DNA from: Liolophura sinensis
Taxonomy: Eukaryota > Mollusca > Polyplacophora > Chitonida > Chitonidae
Assembly: GCF_032854445.1 (NCBI RefSeq)
Contig: NC_088302.1
Span: forward strand, 30,349,979 to 30,413,978
Direction of reading: 5' to 3'
DNA length: 64,000 bases
The translations under genes and the position numbers were made by a program. Shown piece by piece: positions 12,442-34,580 of the stretch. Position 1 is the stretch's first letter. The number at the start of each line of letters is the position of its first letter. The notes under the pieces were generated by a model. It did no database searches. It was not told where the DNA came from and saw only the letters and a program-made list of their open reading frames with translations.

Positions 12442-13515
12442 TCAAGCAGTGCTTCCACTTTGGCCTTCAGCCTTCTTGTACAATTTAAACAGTTCATCGG
12501 CTTGTTTGATTGCATCAGGGACGCCTTCACAGAAAATTTGCCACGTGGTTGGAATGTTCTCTAAACCGTACAATGCCCCAGCGATAGCTCCTGTCATACT
12601 CGCAATAGTGTCTGTATCTCCACCCATGGTAATAGCATACAACACAGCCCTTTCAAATGGAACTTTTACCGGTAAACCCTCTATACTCTCTTGTGCCCGC
12701 AAGAAGCTGTAAATTGCCGTGGGAACAGAATCCAAAGCTGAGACATCATTACCTAGATCTTCCGCAATCTGTTCTGAGTTGGACTTTCCAGTCTTCAGAA
12801 ACTCTTTCATTTTTAACAGTTTATCAGTGTAGGGCTGCATTGTTTCAGACTTCTCTGTTGCCTCATTTTCAAGAGGCTGAATCCGTGCGATCAATTTGTC
12901 AACGAAATGGTCAACATTTAAATCAGCTGGTGGACCCTGGTTGCTTAAAGCCAGGTCAACAGCAGAAGCTTGCAAAACTGCGCCTAAAATACCATTCTTA
13001 TTGGAATGCGTCAGTTTGGTGGTTTTTTCGCAGACATCTTTTAGCACCTCGAAACTGTTGTATTTCTTAGCAAACAGGGCGACTGGGGAGATGCGCATAG
13101 CACCACCATTACCGTACGAACCTGATCCATTAAACTGCTCAGAGGCTGGCTTGTATACATCTGAAAAATTACTTTCTTTAAGTTTTTTGAAGACCACAGT
13201 CACGGCTCTCCCATACCCTCTGCCTGGTTCACGAAAATACTCAGAAGTAAATCTTTCTGCCATGTCCCGTGAGTGAAATGCGCCATGTTCAGTCAGAGAC
13301 GATGCCACCGACCTTGTCATGGCCGTGTCGTCGGTAAACGGAAGCTCGTCGTCACCAGGAGAAAGAGATTCCATGTGCTGTAACACTTTTTTAATGTCAT
13401 TCCACGGCACAAATGGAAGCCATCGATCTTCAAAATTTGCTCCGATGCAATCTCCTACAACGGCTCCAACTAAAGTTGCTCGGAATCGTGAAAGCATTGT
13501 CGCCGAGTCAGCCAT
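12442..13515 (-). CDS. ADPRS: ADP-ribosylhydrolase ARH3 (ADPRS), intronless
   Basis: A single uninterrupted reading frame of 357 residues. The family removes ADP-ribose from serine and cleaves poly(ADP-ribose), in nucleus, cytosol and mitochondria, using two Mg ions. Seen: GDCIGANFE with the likely gating Glu29; FTDDTAM with metal ligands Thr61-Asp62-Asp63; GSYGNGGAMR at 132-141; THS with His170; and GGDTDT at 298-303, whose Asp300, Asp302 and Thr303 complete the dinuclear site. All key residues are present and length is close to human (363). Start chosen at the ATG at 13515-13513, which has A at -3 and G at +4. The open frame extends 14 codons further upstream to a TTG, but no in-frame ATG exists there. 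Vertebrate ADPRS has several introns, so lack of introns here is notable. No mitochondrial presequence is obvious. Confidence 0.93.
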   Translation of the reverse strand: MADSATMLSRFRATLVGAVVGDCIGANFEDRWLPFVPWNDIKKVLQHMESLSPGDDELPFTDDTAMTRSVASSLTEHGAFHSRDMAERFTSEYFREPGRGYGRAVTVVFKKLKESNFSDVYKPASEQFNGSGSYGNGGAMRISPVALFAKKYNSFEVLKDVCEKTTKLTHSNKNGILGAVLQASAVDLALSNQGPPADLNVDHFVDKLIARIQPLENEATEKSETMQPYTDKLLKMKEFLKTGKSNSEQIAEDLGNDVSALDSVPTAIYSFLRAQESIEGLPVKVPFERAVLYAITMGGDTDTIASMTGAIAGALYGLENIPTTWQIFCEGVPDAIKQADELFKLYKKAEGQSGSTA

Positions 13516-13721
13516 TTTTCCACTGTGTGCCGCCACAACAAACACAGGTTTATACAAAAGTAGTACCCGATCAAAAACCGAGGCGGACAGAAAAGCTGGA
13601 TGTATAGCCAGCCATAGAGCAACAGGAAAACTACAGCAATAGCAATCTACATAAAACCCAAATGTGCAGAAATACTGGGTGAGAGCGTTGTTGATTAGCT
13701 GTTAAATGTAAATTTACAAGG

Positions 13722-13890
13722 TTTGAATGTATCCTATGCATTACATTTACACACACAAGTATAAATAAAACATAAAATAGATAGGCCTTTATGTGTCTGT
13801 CTACTTTTTAGGCTGAATGACAGGTCATTTATACCAGCGTAATCAGCATCAAGAAAACTGGGTCAACGTAAACTTCCCTTTTTGGAATTT
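13722..13890 (+). repeat. Dispersed repeat pair, copy 1
   Basis: Shares with 15510-15680 the ordered blocks TTACACACACAAGTA, TAGGCC and TCATTTATACCAGCGTAATC. Unknown class, no coding content. It begins about 200 bp upstream of the ADPRS start and may overlap its promoter side. Confidence 0.6.
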
Positions 13891-14869
13891 GCAAAAGAGT
13901 GGCTCTAAACAGACTAACATTGGGTGATGTTTACAAACAGGTTCATCACTGGTACTGAAAAAAATTGAAGATTATAGAGCCTAACATCCAAGTATACATG
14001 ATGATTTTTTTAAAATTCTCACTGGACTTGCCTTTACCGCAAACAGCATGTATAACAAAGAGTCATTTCAGAAAATAATTTCATCCCAAATCAGTTTAGT
14101 TTACACGTTTCAGTCCTTTTGAATTCTGTGAGTCAGTGTGCCAAATCATCACAGTGAGAACGCAGTTCTGTTCATACAGACACAAAGGCTAAGCTCACGA
14201 TGATTCAAATTCAACAAAGATATTTTATTACAAACAGGGGTCATATCTAAAACACATAGTTTGATTCTCTCCAGAGATGAGAAGATGACAATCCTTTACA
14301 GTCTATAAAAACAAAAAAGAAAATTGCAATTGGCAATGTATCTAGATTCACAGAATTTCTGATCTGATATAAGCCTACAATTAAACACACATCTGTAATA
14401 CAGTTCAAATACCTACTGTTTTTTGCTGTCCAATACTCCATGTAAAGGTGAACTAAGATGTAATTTTACTATGACTTTAATGTGTTCATATTCCTTATCC
14501 TTAGAAAAAGTTATTTCTGGTTACAATGGTTAACTGATTTCTCCAGTAAAGCAATGTAACACTCATCTTGGAAATTCTGACAAAGTGCAAATTTATGCAA
14601 AAAATGTTAAAGGAAAAACAAATAAAAACCAATAACCATGTGAAGGAGTTACCCATGTGGGATAGGAATCATTTATCTTCTGACATTTTACATATGGGCC
14701 TGGCTATTAAAGAGAATTTTCCTCATTCTAATGGTCATACTGGACAAAACACTGGCTCGTCAGCTCAGTAAGACAACCTGGGAGTTCGAAATCTTAGCAG
14801 TTCGTACTTAAGGAATTTCTGATACAATCTTCAAAGATTCATAACAGTACTTGAGTCCAGGCTTCAATA

Positions 14870-15243
14870 TTAACAACACTGGTACTAAAAAATTGAACCA
14901 GTACTGAATAACTGCACACCACAGTACTGCACAACTTGAACTGCACACCACAATACTGGATAACTGCACACAAGAGTACTGGATAACTTGCATCCCACAG
15001 TAATGGATAACTTTCACGCCACATTACTGGATCTTGCAAGCCACAGTACTAGATAACTGCACAGCACAGTATTGGATAACTGAACACCACAGTGCTGGAT
15101 AACTTGCACGCCACAGTATTGGATAACCTGCACGCCACATTACTGGATAACTTGCACGCCGCAGTATTGGAGACTAGCACACCACAGTACTGGATACCTG
15201 CACACCGCAGTACTGGATAACTGCACACCACAGTACTAAACAA
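14870..15243 (+). repeat. 23-25-bp minisatellite
   Basis: About fourteen imperfect copies of a unit like CAGTACTGGATAACTGCACA plus three to five bases. Reading frames through it are low-complexity repeats and not credible genes. Confidence 0.85.
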
Positions 15244-15509
15244 CTTTTCTAACAGTCAAATGTAATTTGAGACAGCTGTCCATTTAGATCCATCCAAAAC
15301 AGTGATAATAATCAAATCTTTCAGTTAAATCTCTTATTTACAGAAACAGTTTGCATTCTTTATACAAGTATAATTGCTGCTGACTATATTCTAAGGAATG
15401 CATGCAATTGTTCACACAATGTGATAGAGGACAGGCCTATGTTCACTCATATCATTACTGAGATCGAGCCAATATATCAGGCCTGTACTTCATAATTACC
15501 TAATATGGT

Positions 15510-15680
15510 TTGAACGTCTCTTATCCATTATATTTACACACACAAGTAAACATGAATAAGTACATGTAGGCCCAAGCAGTGGTCTCCTTTTTTTAAATGT
15601 GTACATTTATGCTGACTGATGTCATTTATACCAGCGTAATCAGGATCAAGTGAATTGGACCAATATAAATTCCCCTTTTG
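15510..15680 (+). repeat. Dispersed repeat pair, copy 2
   Basis: Diverged direct copy of 13722-13890, in the same orientation and about 1.8 kb away, on the other side of the minisatellite. It is followed at 15690-15760 by a tRNA-like stretch (CTACGGGGCCAGAGG...GTTCAAAACC) that may be part of the same element. Confidence 0.55.
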
Positions 15681-15760
15681 TCATGCTTGTGTGTGAGGAT
15701 GCCAAGCTCATGCTACGGGGCCAGAGGTTGTTGGTTCAAAACCACACAGGGTTGTCAAGT

Positions 15761-17393
15761 CTAACATACCAATGGTATATTACCACACACTTCCCACAAA
15801 GACGCACAATGAGACACTCTGCCAAAAGTAAAATGGCTGACTTAATTGCACTGTATGTACATGAAAAAAGGAGAACTGTAATAAATACATGTATTTATAA
15901 GATGTTGACTGCCCGTCCATTCTTCGCCTTCCACACATTACAGAAAATAATTTGTACTGAGATGTATTTCCGCACACTTTATGAACCATAATGACCTTCA
16001 ACATGGCAGGTTGCCACGATTTAAACAATCTGGTATGACATAAGGACAAACACTGTACATCTACACATCAGCTTTGTGACCAGGTACCCTATATTTGTGA
16101 CAGATAGACATACTCAGTAAATATTAGACGTACATACCCTATTTTTTCTCATCAATCCACATTAAAAAAAAAATAAAGGGAGAGAAAAGCACAACAACAA
16201 AAGGTATTTAATATTGTAAAGCAAATAAATAGTGGAAGATCATTACACTTCAAAGAATCAAAATATGAAAATTAACAAGTTTAAAATCTGAATATTCTAA
16301 AACTAATAAATATTCAGAAGAACGGTTTCTGGTATTTTAGTTCTCTGAAAAACTGATTAAAATTTGTTTATAAAAAACCTTTTGCTCACATGTAATATTC
16401 ACCACGGAATGGTACAATATAAGCTTAAGTGTCTGTCTTAAAGCTCCATTGTGGTAGAGCGACTTACCAATCCTAAGCATGTATAACAGATAATACAGGT
16501 TATACTAATCATGAAACAACCTTAAAAGATTTGTAGACCTGGAGCATATATTCACAAAACTTTGTACCTCAGTTTTTCATAACTTCCCTCATAACTCATA
16601 TTGCGTTGTTGAGATCTAACCTGCACTAAGGACACAAACCTGAAGAAATCTGATTTAGAAACTTTTGCAAAAGTCGGCCTTTATGGTAGCTAGTAGCTTA
16701 AAACTGTGAACACAAAATAATCCTGCTTCTAGGACTTATTAGGAATTGCTGGGGTTTTGAATCTGCTCAAAATTTGCAGGATCTGTCAAAACATCTGATA
16801 TCACAAAAAATATACAAGCAATAAAGAAGAAATCCAGGCATCACCACATAAATGTAAAATGTTTCACAAACATTCAAGCCTCTTGTTGGGAACACGGTGG
16901 AAAGTTTGTGAAACCCTTTACATTTACGTGTTGTCTTGACTTCTTTCATTATAATTAAGGGAACCATCTTACAACTACAAATGTACAGCAGTATATGATA
17001 TTCAAGTATCTCATTAAAAAAAACACTACACCTGCTTTACCCAGAACATGTTTATATTGTGAGTTGAACAGATTCATGAAATGCTGCGACAAAGAGACCT
17101 GTACCTATTACCAACTCCTATAACAGTCAGGTAAAACATATGGGCTCCATTGCCATAAGCGCACGGAGCGCTACATGCACGAAATTACCACTGGGACGTT
17201 ATATCTACAGCAATGGCTTCCATGGAAGTTACTCGCATGTAACCCCTGCAATCTAACAATCACCTGTTGATGAGGTGACAGACAGGTACTTTAGGTAAGT
17301 TTTAGAGTCCAAGATACCACTGACAGGCCTGACACACCTGCCTTGGGAATGTGAGGTAAAAGTGATCCCACCACACCACCACACCACCTCCCC
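15761..17393. other. AT-rich intergenic stretch
   Basis: No gene, RNA or named repeat supported. The right end should contain the 3' UTR of TMEM185 on the minus strand. Short open frames here have no family features. Confidence 0.6.
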
Positions 17394-27965
<10,572 letters not shown>

Positions 27966-28526
27966 TTCTTCTTTTTCATCGTTTCCATTATTTACAAATT
28001 CACACCACTAAAACCAACACAACCTTAAAATATCGGATCTTTCATAGCTGCGGAAATTAAGTTTCTAAACTTCCACCAAACAACGGATATTTCTAACCAT
28101 AATTCCCCTCTCATGAAAATTTATGAATACACACATCAATAGCAGTAATGAGTTTTACTCAAAAATATTGCAGAAAAACATAACGAAAGTGAAACTAAGT
28201 TCTAAATATTTTCGGTTTAGTTATCATTTGGTTTTTAAAACAGCCTTGTTCAGAACGGCCCCATACATCACTGTGTAAAAATAAACGCTCAAACATTCAA
28301 CAATTCGTTAGATTTAGCCTAAAATGCTAACGACTGTTTTACAGAAAATCTATGGATCACTTTTGAGTTTGATTAAGATGAACATGATGAATGTCGGTTG
28401 AATTTGTAGCATTCTTCTCAACTGTCAAAATGTTGTAAGGGGCAAAAAAAAAATAGAAAAAAAAAGAAACCATCAAATAGATGTCGACCGAAGAATTATT
28501 GTCTGCTCTCCGTGAAATAAGGTGTA
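27966..28526. promoter_or_regulatory. Shared head-to-head promoter region of TMEM185 and ANKRD46
   Basis: Only about 560 bp separate the two start codons, which point away from each other, so both promoters and 5' UTRs must lie here unless there are untranslated upstream exons. The sequence is AT-rich with no obvious TATA box or CpG island that I can defend. Position is the only evidence. Confidence 0.55.
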
Positions 28527-28534
28527 ATGAATGA
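28481..28534 (+). promoter_or_regulatory. Upstream ORF overlapping the ANKRD46 start
   Basis: ATG at 28481 opens a 17-codon frame (MSTEELLSALREIRCNE) that ends at TGA 28532-28534, eight bases inside the main CDS. If present in the mRNA it would be met by scanning ribosomes before the ANKRD46 ATG and would be expected to lower its translation. Confidence 0.5.
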
Positions 28535-29564
28535 TACAGACTTTGATCTTCAATTTGACATGATGGAGATGGGTCACGACATTCACACAGCTCTGAGCGA
28601 GGGAGATATGGGAGCCCTGAAGAGACTGTTGTATGTGGGCCATCCGGACATCTTTCGAACCGACAAGAAGGGCCGAACATGTTTGCATTTTGCGTCTTGT
28701 CGTGGAATGACCGATGCTGTTAGACTGTTGCTAGAAAATGGAGCGGATCCTAACGTTACTGATATATTCGGAAATACACCTTTGCACTGGTGTGGTCATC
28801 TGGAAACAGTTGATGTTCTGATTGAGAATGGATCCAACGTTTTTGCTAGGTGTGCACATCAAGATTGTATTTTTCTCTTTACAGAAATTGTTAATGTTAT
28901 CAAAAATGTCAGATTTGTTAGCTGTGAAAGTTGAGGTTGGGTATAGCAGATTTGTCGGTCCGACTTTATTTGTCTCATAAGCATAGGCGGACAAAAGAGT
29001 GTGCAAGGAACATTAAGGTACTAGATCTTCTTCACTCTGAAGCAAGTCATGATTTACTGATAGTAAACATTGGTGAAAAAAGTACAACTTTAAGTGGGTT
29101 TATATTTTGAATCTTTTGGCCCTGAGTGGAAAGATTTTACTGCTGTTATGGACTTTATTCATACATTGTGTTTTGTTTTTATTTCATTTAGGAATAAAAT
29201 GGGAGCGACTCCAAGAATTATGGCAGTGAGACGAGGTGTGTCAGAAGATGTGATTAACACATTTGAACAGCATGAGGTAGAATTAAGCTCAGAAACAGAG
29301 TCAGTTACAGCAGGGGCAGATACCAGCTTACTGACTACCAGCGTCCACACCACATGTGCTGGACAAACTCGAGAAAAACTAGAACAGGTTCAAAGCATAT
29401 GGTATGAGTTCTGTATGGACCTTGGTCCTCAGAAACTCATTCTCTTGATTCTGACAGTTCTACTTATGTCGCTATATGTGGCATTTACTGTCACAGGGAT
29501 CACCAAGCACATGGAGAAACGAATACCAATTACAAGTGAAGGAGCTCAAAAAGTAGAGCTCTGA
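28527..29564 (+). CDS. ANKRD46: Ankyrin repeat domain protein 46 (ANKRD46), complete, two exons
   Basis: Exons 28527-28849 and 29192-29564 join in phase at an Arg codon (AG|G) and give 231 residues; vertebrate ANKRD46 is almost the same length. Seen: ankyrin repeats from about residue 16 to 135, clearest in GRTCLHFASCRGMTDAVRLL (49-68) with NGADPNVTD after it, and in GNTPLHWCGHLETVDVLIENG (82-102). The GNT.LH.CGH block and the following GATP...A.RRGV..DVI are the features by which I recognise the family. A Ser/Thr-rich linker leads to ...IWYEFCMDLG and one hydrophobic segment at about 189-211 near the C-terminus, predicting a tail-anchored or single-pass membrane protein. Its function is not well known. 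The 3' end of the CDS is the seed of tandem copies in the 3' UTR. Confidence 0.93.
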
Positions 29565-29998
29565 ACATTTATTGTTACAGGAATCATCAAGAATGTTGAG
29601 TCATGATTACCCATTGCAATTGAACTGAAGGAGCTCAAAAGTGGAGCCCTGAACATATTCCATGGCTGAGATCACCATGCACATGAGTCATATGTGGCAA
29701 TTACAAGGTACTGCAGAGCTCTGGACATTTACCTGAGTCATGACAATGGGTGCCAGTTACAAGTGGGGTGGGGGAGTCTATGGAGTGGACTTACTAGTAG
29801 TTGGGCTCTGAATATTTACTGTTACAGTGAAACAGGGATCACAATTCACACTGAATCATGGTGTTTGGTGCCAGTTGCAAGTGGAGGTGTCTATATAGTG
29901 GAGCTCTGAACATTTATATTACAGAGATCACTAATCAGATTCAGTCATAAATGTCATTTTTAAGTTGAGAAGTCGGAATAGAGTGGTCTGAACAATAA
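29494..29998 (+). repeat. Degenerate tandem copies of the ANKRD46 CDS tail
   Basis: About six imperfect units of 70-95 bp. The first is the real CDS end plus stop (GGGATCACCAAGCACATGGA ... CCAATTACAAGTG ... GAGCTCTGAACATTTA). Later units begin near 29576, 29666, 29735, 29831 and 29925 and repeat GATCAC, GAGTCAT, CAATTACAAG/CCAGTTGCAAGTGG and GAGCTCTGAACATTTA in order. Units grow more diverged downstream. The array would lie in the 3' UTR. Confidence 0.75.
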
Positions 29999-30899
29999 TT
30001 CAGTGAATACTGCCATTGTCACTTTCTACATCTCTAGAATTGAACATTGATGAAAAAAATGCTTCTGACCTGGCAATCCCAAACAAGGATAAAAGATTTA
30101 GCATCCATAAAAGATGTATTATGTCCAACTGGCTCGATAATGTGCTTGTCCAAATTTTTACATTTATAAATAACTTGTTGTTAATGTTATTTTTGAGAGA
30201 CGTCAGATTTCATGGTAATTGTTTTACCTGAGCTTTTAGGTCCATCTTGTATAATGTAAAGTAAGCGTTTAAATTTTTCCTTTTTTCGTACCATTTTTTT
30301 TTTTTTTATTGCAATATATGTGCTTTTGTAATGTCATTTTTGTTTCATCTTAATTTTCGTTACTAATTTTATCTGACAATTTGGGAACTGTTGTCTGTGC
30401 TCACCTTATAATGGTTATATTGTACTTAATGTGTAGCGATGTGTATTTGGACTGGCAGTTGTTCACATTTCACCAATGTACATGTATCAAATGTGGCAGG
30501 TTAAGGCCTGTTCGCATTATACAATTACCGATGGGACTGGAATGAATGGACCATTTAATTCTTTCTTTTCTTTGAAAGCCTGTAGTAATTTAAGGCCAAA
30601 GCTGTTGTCAGTATCAAATTGTACGTGATTGTAAAGTATTAATTTTTTTATGTACGTGTATACACACACAAGCAGAATGTGTGTTTCATAAGTTCAGATT
30701 TAAATGTATATGGAATGAAAAGACCCAGACTTTGTCTTTTATAGATTTGCCCATCTTTAACTGGACAGGAGGTTATTTCAAGCTGTTCATGTGACAGTAT
30801 TCTGTATGAAGAAATAATAAGCTTATGGACATGTAAATATCTAATGGTAAAGTACTTACTAGTACCGCTCCTCAGGAACTAAAGAAGAGGTCATCATTA

Positions 30900-30905
30900 A
30901 ATAAA
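30900..30905 (+). other. Candidate poly(A) signal of ANKRD46
   Basis: AATAAA about 1.3 kb after the stop codon and 23 bp before the assembly gap. No earlier canonical signal was seen. Confidence 0.35.
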
Positions 30906-30928
30906 TGTTTATTGGGCTGTTGATGGAA

Positions 30929-31128
30929 NNNNNNNNNNNNNNNNNNNNNNNNNNNNNNNNNNNNNNNNNNNNNNNNNNNNNNNNNNNNNNNNNNNNNNNN
31001 NNNNNNNNNNNNNNNNNNNNNNNNNNNNNNNNNNNNNNNNNNNNNNNNNNNNNNNNNNNNNNNNNNNNNNNNNNNNNNNNNNNNNNNNNNNNNNNNNNNN
31101 NNNNNNNNNNNNNNNNNNNNNNNNNNNN
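30929..31128. other. Assembly gap of exactly 200 N
   Basis: Sequence unknown. The 18 bases before the gap (ATTGGGCTGTTGATGGAA, 30911-30928) are repeated directly after it (31129-31146). Confidence 1.
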
Positions 31129-31289
31129 ATTGGGCTGTTGATGGAATGTCTTTTTTTTTTGTTTTGTTTTCCCCTGTCTCCCAGTGTTAATTGTGTTAAA
31201 TGCCTGTCATTCATTAGCCAGAAGAAAAAAGAAAAAAATATCTGACAGACCTTATTTTTTCCGATAGGGTTGTGTTGCCCACATCAAAG

Positions 31290-31545
31290 AACTATTTACG
31301 GATGGTCCTAGAGCAGTCATCTTGAAGCCGATAGATCCAGGTTCACGTTAATTGGAGTCGGATCATAGCTTAGACTGTAAATTCTGCAGTTGGGTCTGTC
31401 CTGGACTGGTGTTCAGCATAAGGGGTTAGACCAACTAGCCCTGTGTCAGTATACTGTGACTGGGATGTAAGGTGTGGCGTCTGGTGTTTTGCAGTGATGC
31501 AGCACTTTGTATCAGTATCGAGGTATCAAGGCTAATCTGCTAATA
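31290..31545 (+). repeat. SINE family B, old diverged copy
   Basis: Blocks TGTTCAGCATAAGGGGTTAGA, CCCTGTGTCAGTATACTGTG, GGTGTGGCGTCTGGTG and GTGATGCAGCACT follow the order of the better copies. The tRNA-like head is barely recognisable. Confidence 0.55.
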
Positions 31546-32109
31546 GGGACAGACCAGTTGCTTGAGTGATAAATATTGTTAAAGGGATGTAAGGCCCCAA
31601 AGCAAAGTACATGTAAGTACATGTAATATTGAATAAAATAAGTTCATATCAGCATATGAGAGTGTGTGTCCATTCATTGTTTCTGAAATTTGTTTTCCCC
31701 AGCTTGTTCAAGTTGTGAAATTAATGGAAGTGGAAATTCTTGAAGCAATTCTTGACAAAAATTTTGAACATGTTCAGTGTGTCAGAGTAGCTTACTTGTG
31801 CTTGTCAGTCAGTTACTAATAAAGTATAACCAAAACAGCTGCCAAAGGTAGCATTTAACCGTAAAACAAAGAAAAACCCAAAGTATTAAAAACTGTTCAC
31901 GTCGACCACCTGAGGTTTGGTATTTTTCATATTATATTAGAAGATAACTGCGCGATAACTGTTAGTGACAATGTGGATGTTGTTATGGACTATGCAGAGT
32001 AACTTCCCTTGGTAACGGTTGAGCTCTTCAATGGTAGGCGCGCCAAACTTGAATGTGGATGAGTAGCGAAACCTGGGTCAACGGTTGTACGGTAGATAAA
32101 CAGTAAATT

Positions 32110-34511
32110 ATGGATTCAAAAGTCACGAAACGAGCGAAAGAGAAGCAGGGTGAGTACATGTCACTATGATGGAAATGAAGTAATGGTGAAATGCTGATAC
32201 TGGGGTGTCCACTCCATTTCACAGGTCAAACAGGGTGCCAACTTGCGGAGTTGACTTGTGTTGTTGTTTATCGTTGGCTAAGTGTCAGTCACAAGTTGAC
32301 TGGTAATGGAATAAATCTGATAATGGTTAAAGCCCTATGATTCATCAGAGCTGTCAAGTACAAATCACAGAAAATAAGTACACATTCCCTTTAGTTGACT
32401 TGCCTTGTCAGATTTTGCAGACAAGCGCGATGTTCATGACAAAAGTGTCATTTCTCATTATCTGTTGTTCTATAAGCTTACCTTGAACACCTCTGTTCTT
32501 CCCTTGCTGGCTTCAGTTTACTACTGCAGGGCACCAAATAATTTGTCTGTCTGTAGTCACAGTCGTCTCAGCTATTAATTCCAGGTAGGTGCTCCCATGT
32601 GTCATCACTAGTAAAGCCACACCAGCATGAATCTGTTATGGAAACTGGATAAATTCCAACTCCAGCCGCCTTGTTTGAATGCATACTCCTCACAGCCCAT
32701 ACAGCATGCTTATCTGAAGCAATAATCTCCCATCTGAAAAGGCGGTATTGTTTAGGTACCGGATCTGAAGTCGCAAAGTATGAGCTTCTAATTTCCCTTT
32801 ATTAATTAGACGTTGACGACTATTGCACACATTTTGCCTGAAAGCAAGCTCCTTCTCAATTGAGGGATAGTCCATACTAAATCACCACCTAATCCACCAC
32901 ATGGATCATGACTGCTAATGTAACATACAAACAGTTAATCTTTGTTCTTCCCAGTAGTCAACACTATAGATATTACCCATGTTACCCCAAACAAGATTTT
33001 CACATTGGAGCTGAATTGGTGTTCGAGGCTTCGGGGTACTTTTTCACAAGTAATAGATAGACAGTTTCGAATGTCAACGCGCTTATGTATTACTCGTGTT
33101 ATAGTACCCCAAGTAAGATTTTAACAAGGGAATTGAATTGGTGATTTTGGCTTTAGGGTACTATAAGGCGACTATTATATATATGCTAACTGTCTGGGCA
33201 AAAAGATTTCTCTTCTAGCATTAGGTACAGTCTTGTTCTTTATTCAAAGCTTCAGCCCAAGGCGCAGCATACAACAATGAACAGGGACTAGTCTCGTACA
33301 TTATTTGGCCAGGCGTAACTAATCGATAAAATTTTAGTGGGGTGCTTACTGCTATATCACACCATTGCCAACGATGGTCCATTTTAGATGTACTACACTG
33401 ACTTTAACTTGTGTTATAAATAACTGATATTGCAAAAGTCTCATACAACAATACAAGTGAAAGAGAGGTACCTTGTGATATAGACATCTGGGGCTTTACC
33501 AGACCATCCGCAGGTTGCTGGCAGACCTTGCTGTATACGTCCAGTGAGGAAACCAGCATGACCTGGATTTGAACTTATTGCAGCCGCATTGGTTAAATAA
33601 AACATAAGTAAGCCGTTCAACTGGTTACTTTAAAAAACTGAATCTAATCACTTCAGTGGAAAGGAATTGGATGGAGACTCAAGAAAAATCCAGTAGCTTT
33701 GATTTACAAGAATCATGATGAAAATCAGATTTCCCTATTCCTGCTGAAAGAAAAAAAGCCCTAAGCACTATTCTTAAATTTAATCCGTTTTGATCAGTTT
33801 TATATTTTTCTTATAACGTCCTAATTTTGCAGAGGTATACCTGAAGAAGTTTGAAGCCTGGAAACAGCAGAAGCAGAGACTTGAGAAGCAGTCAAAAACC
33901 AGTGGTCTTCCACCCTGGAATAAGCATTCTGCGAAGGAAGGGGCATCAAGAATGAACAATAACAAGCTGACGGTAGGGCAACGGAGGGAGACATTTGAGA
34001 TTCCTGCGGCCTTACGGAACTCCCCAATACCTTTGTCACTATTGCCTAAGGTACCAAGGTGTGGTCCTCCCCGGAAAAGTGTGGAGAAAGATCCAACAAA
34101 ATTTAGGAGTGGCAAGGAAAATAACACTAATACTCAGTTAAAAGTGAATAAACCGAAATATGCAGGTACGAAACCTAATGAAGCCCTAGTTAAGCATAAC
34201 AACAGAAAGTCATTGTCCAATGTAGGTGTCAGTGCTAAACCCAAAGGTGCACCAGACTTGGACAAGAGGAAATCCTGTGTGATTCATAGACCTTCTGCAT
34301 CAACCATGGCACAGTCATCCAGTTCAAGCCATCAACCATTTATTAGACACACCAAGACTTCGTTGGCAAGGATGAATGTTCTACCAGAAGTGAAGGGTAA
34401 TTTTATAAAACTTTTTATTTTGAAGCAGTTAACGAGATCCACATTTTTGGAGATTGAGATGGGAATAGTAATTTCTGTTTATCATAAGCTATCTGCAGCT
34501 GGCAGTGCTTC

Positions 34512-34580
<69 letters not shown>

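Noticed and set aside
14808-15243. Repetitive IQYCGV-type open frames
   Set aside because: Translations of the minisatellite only.
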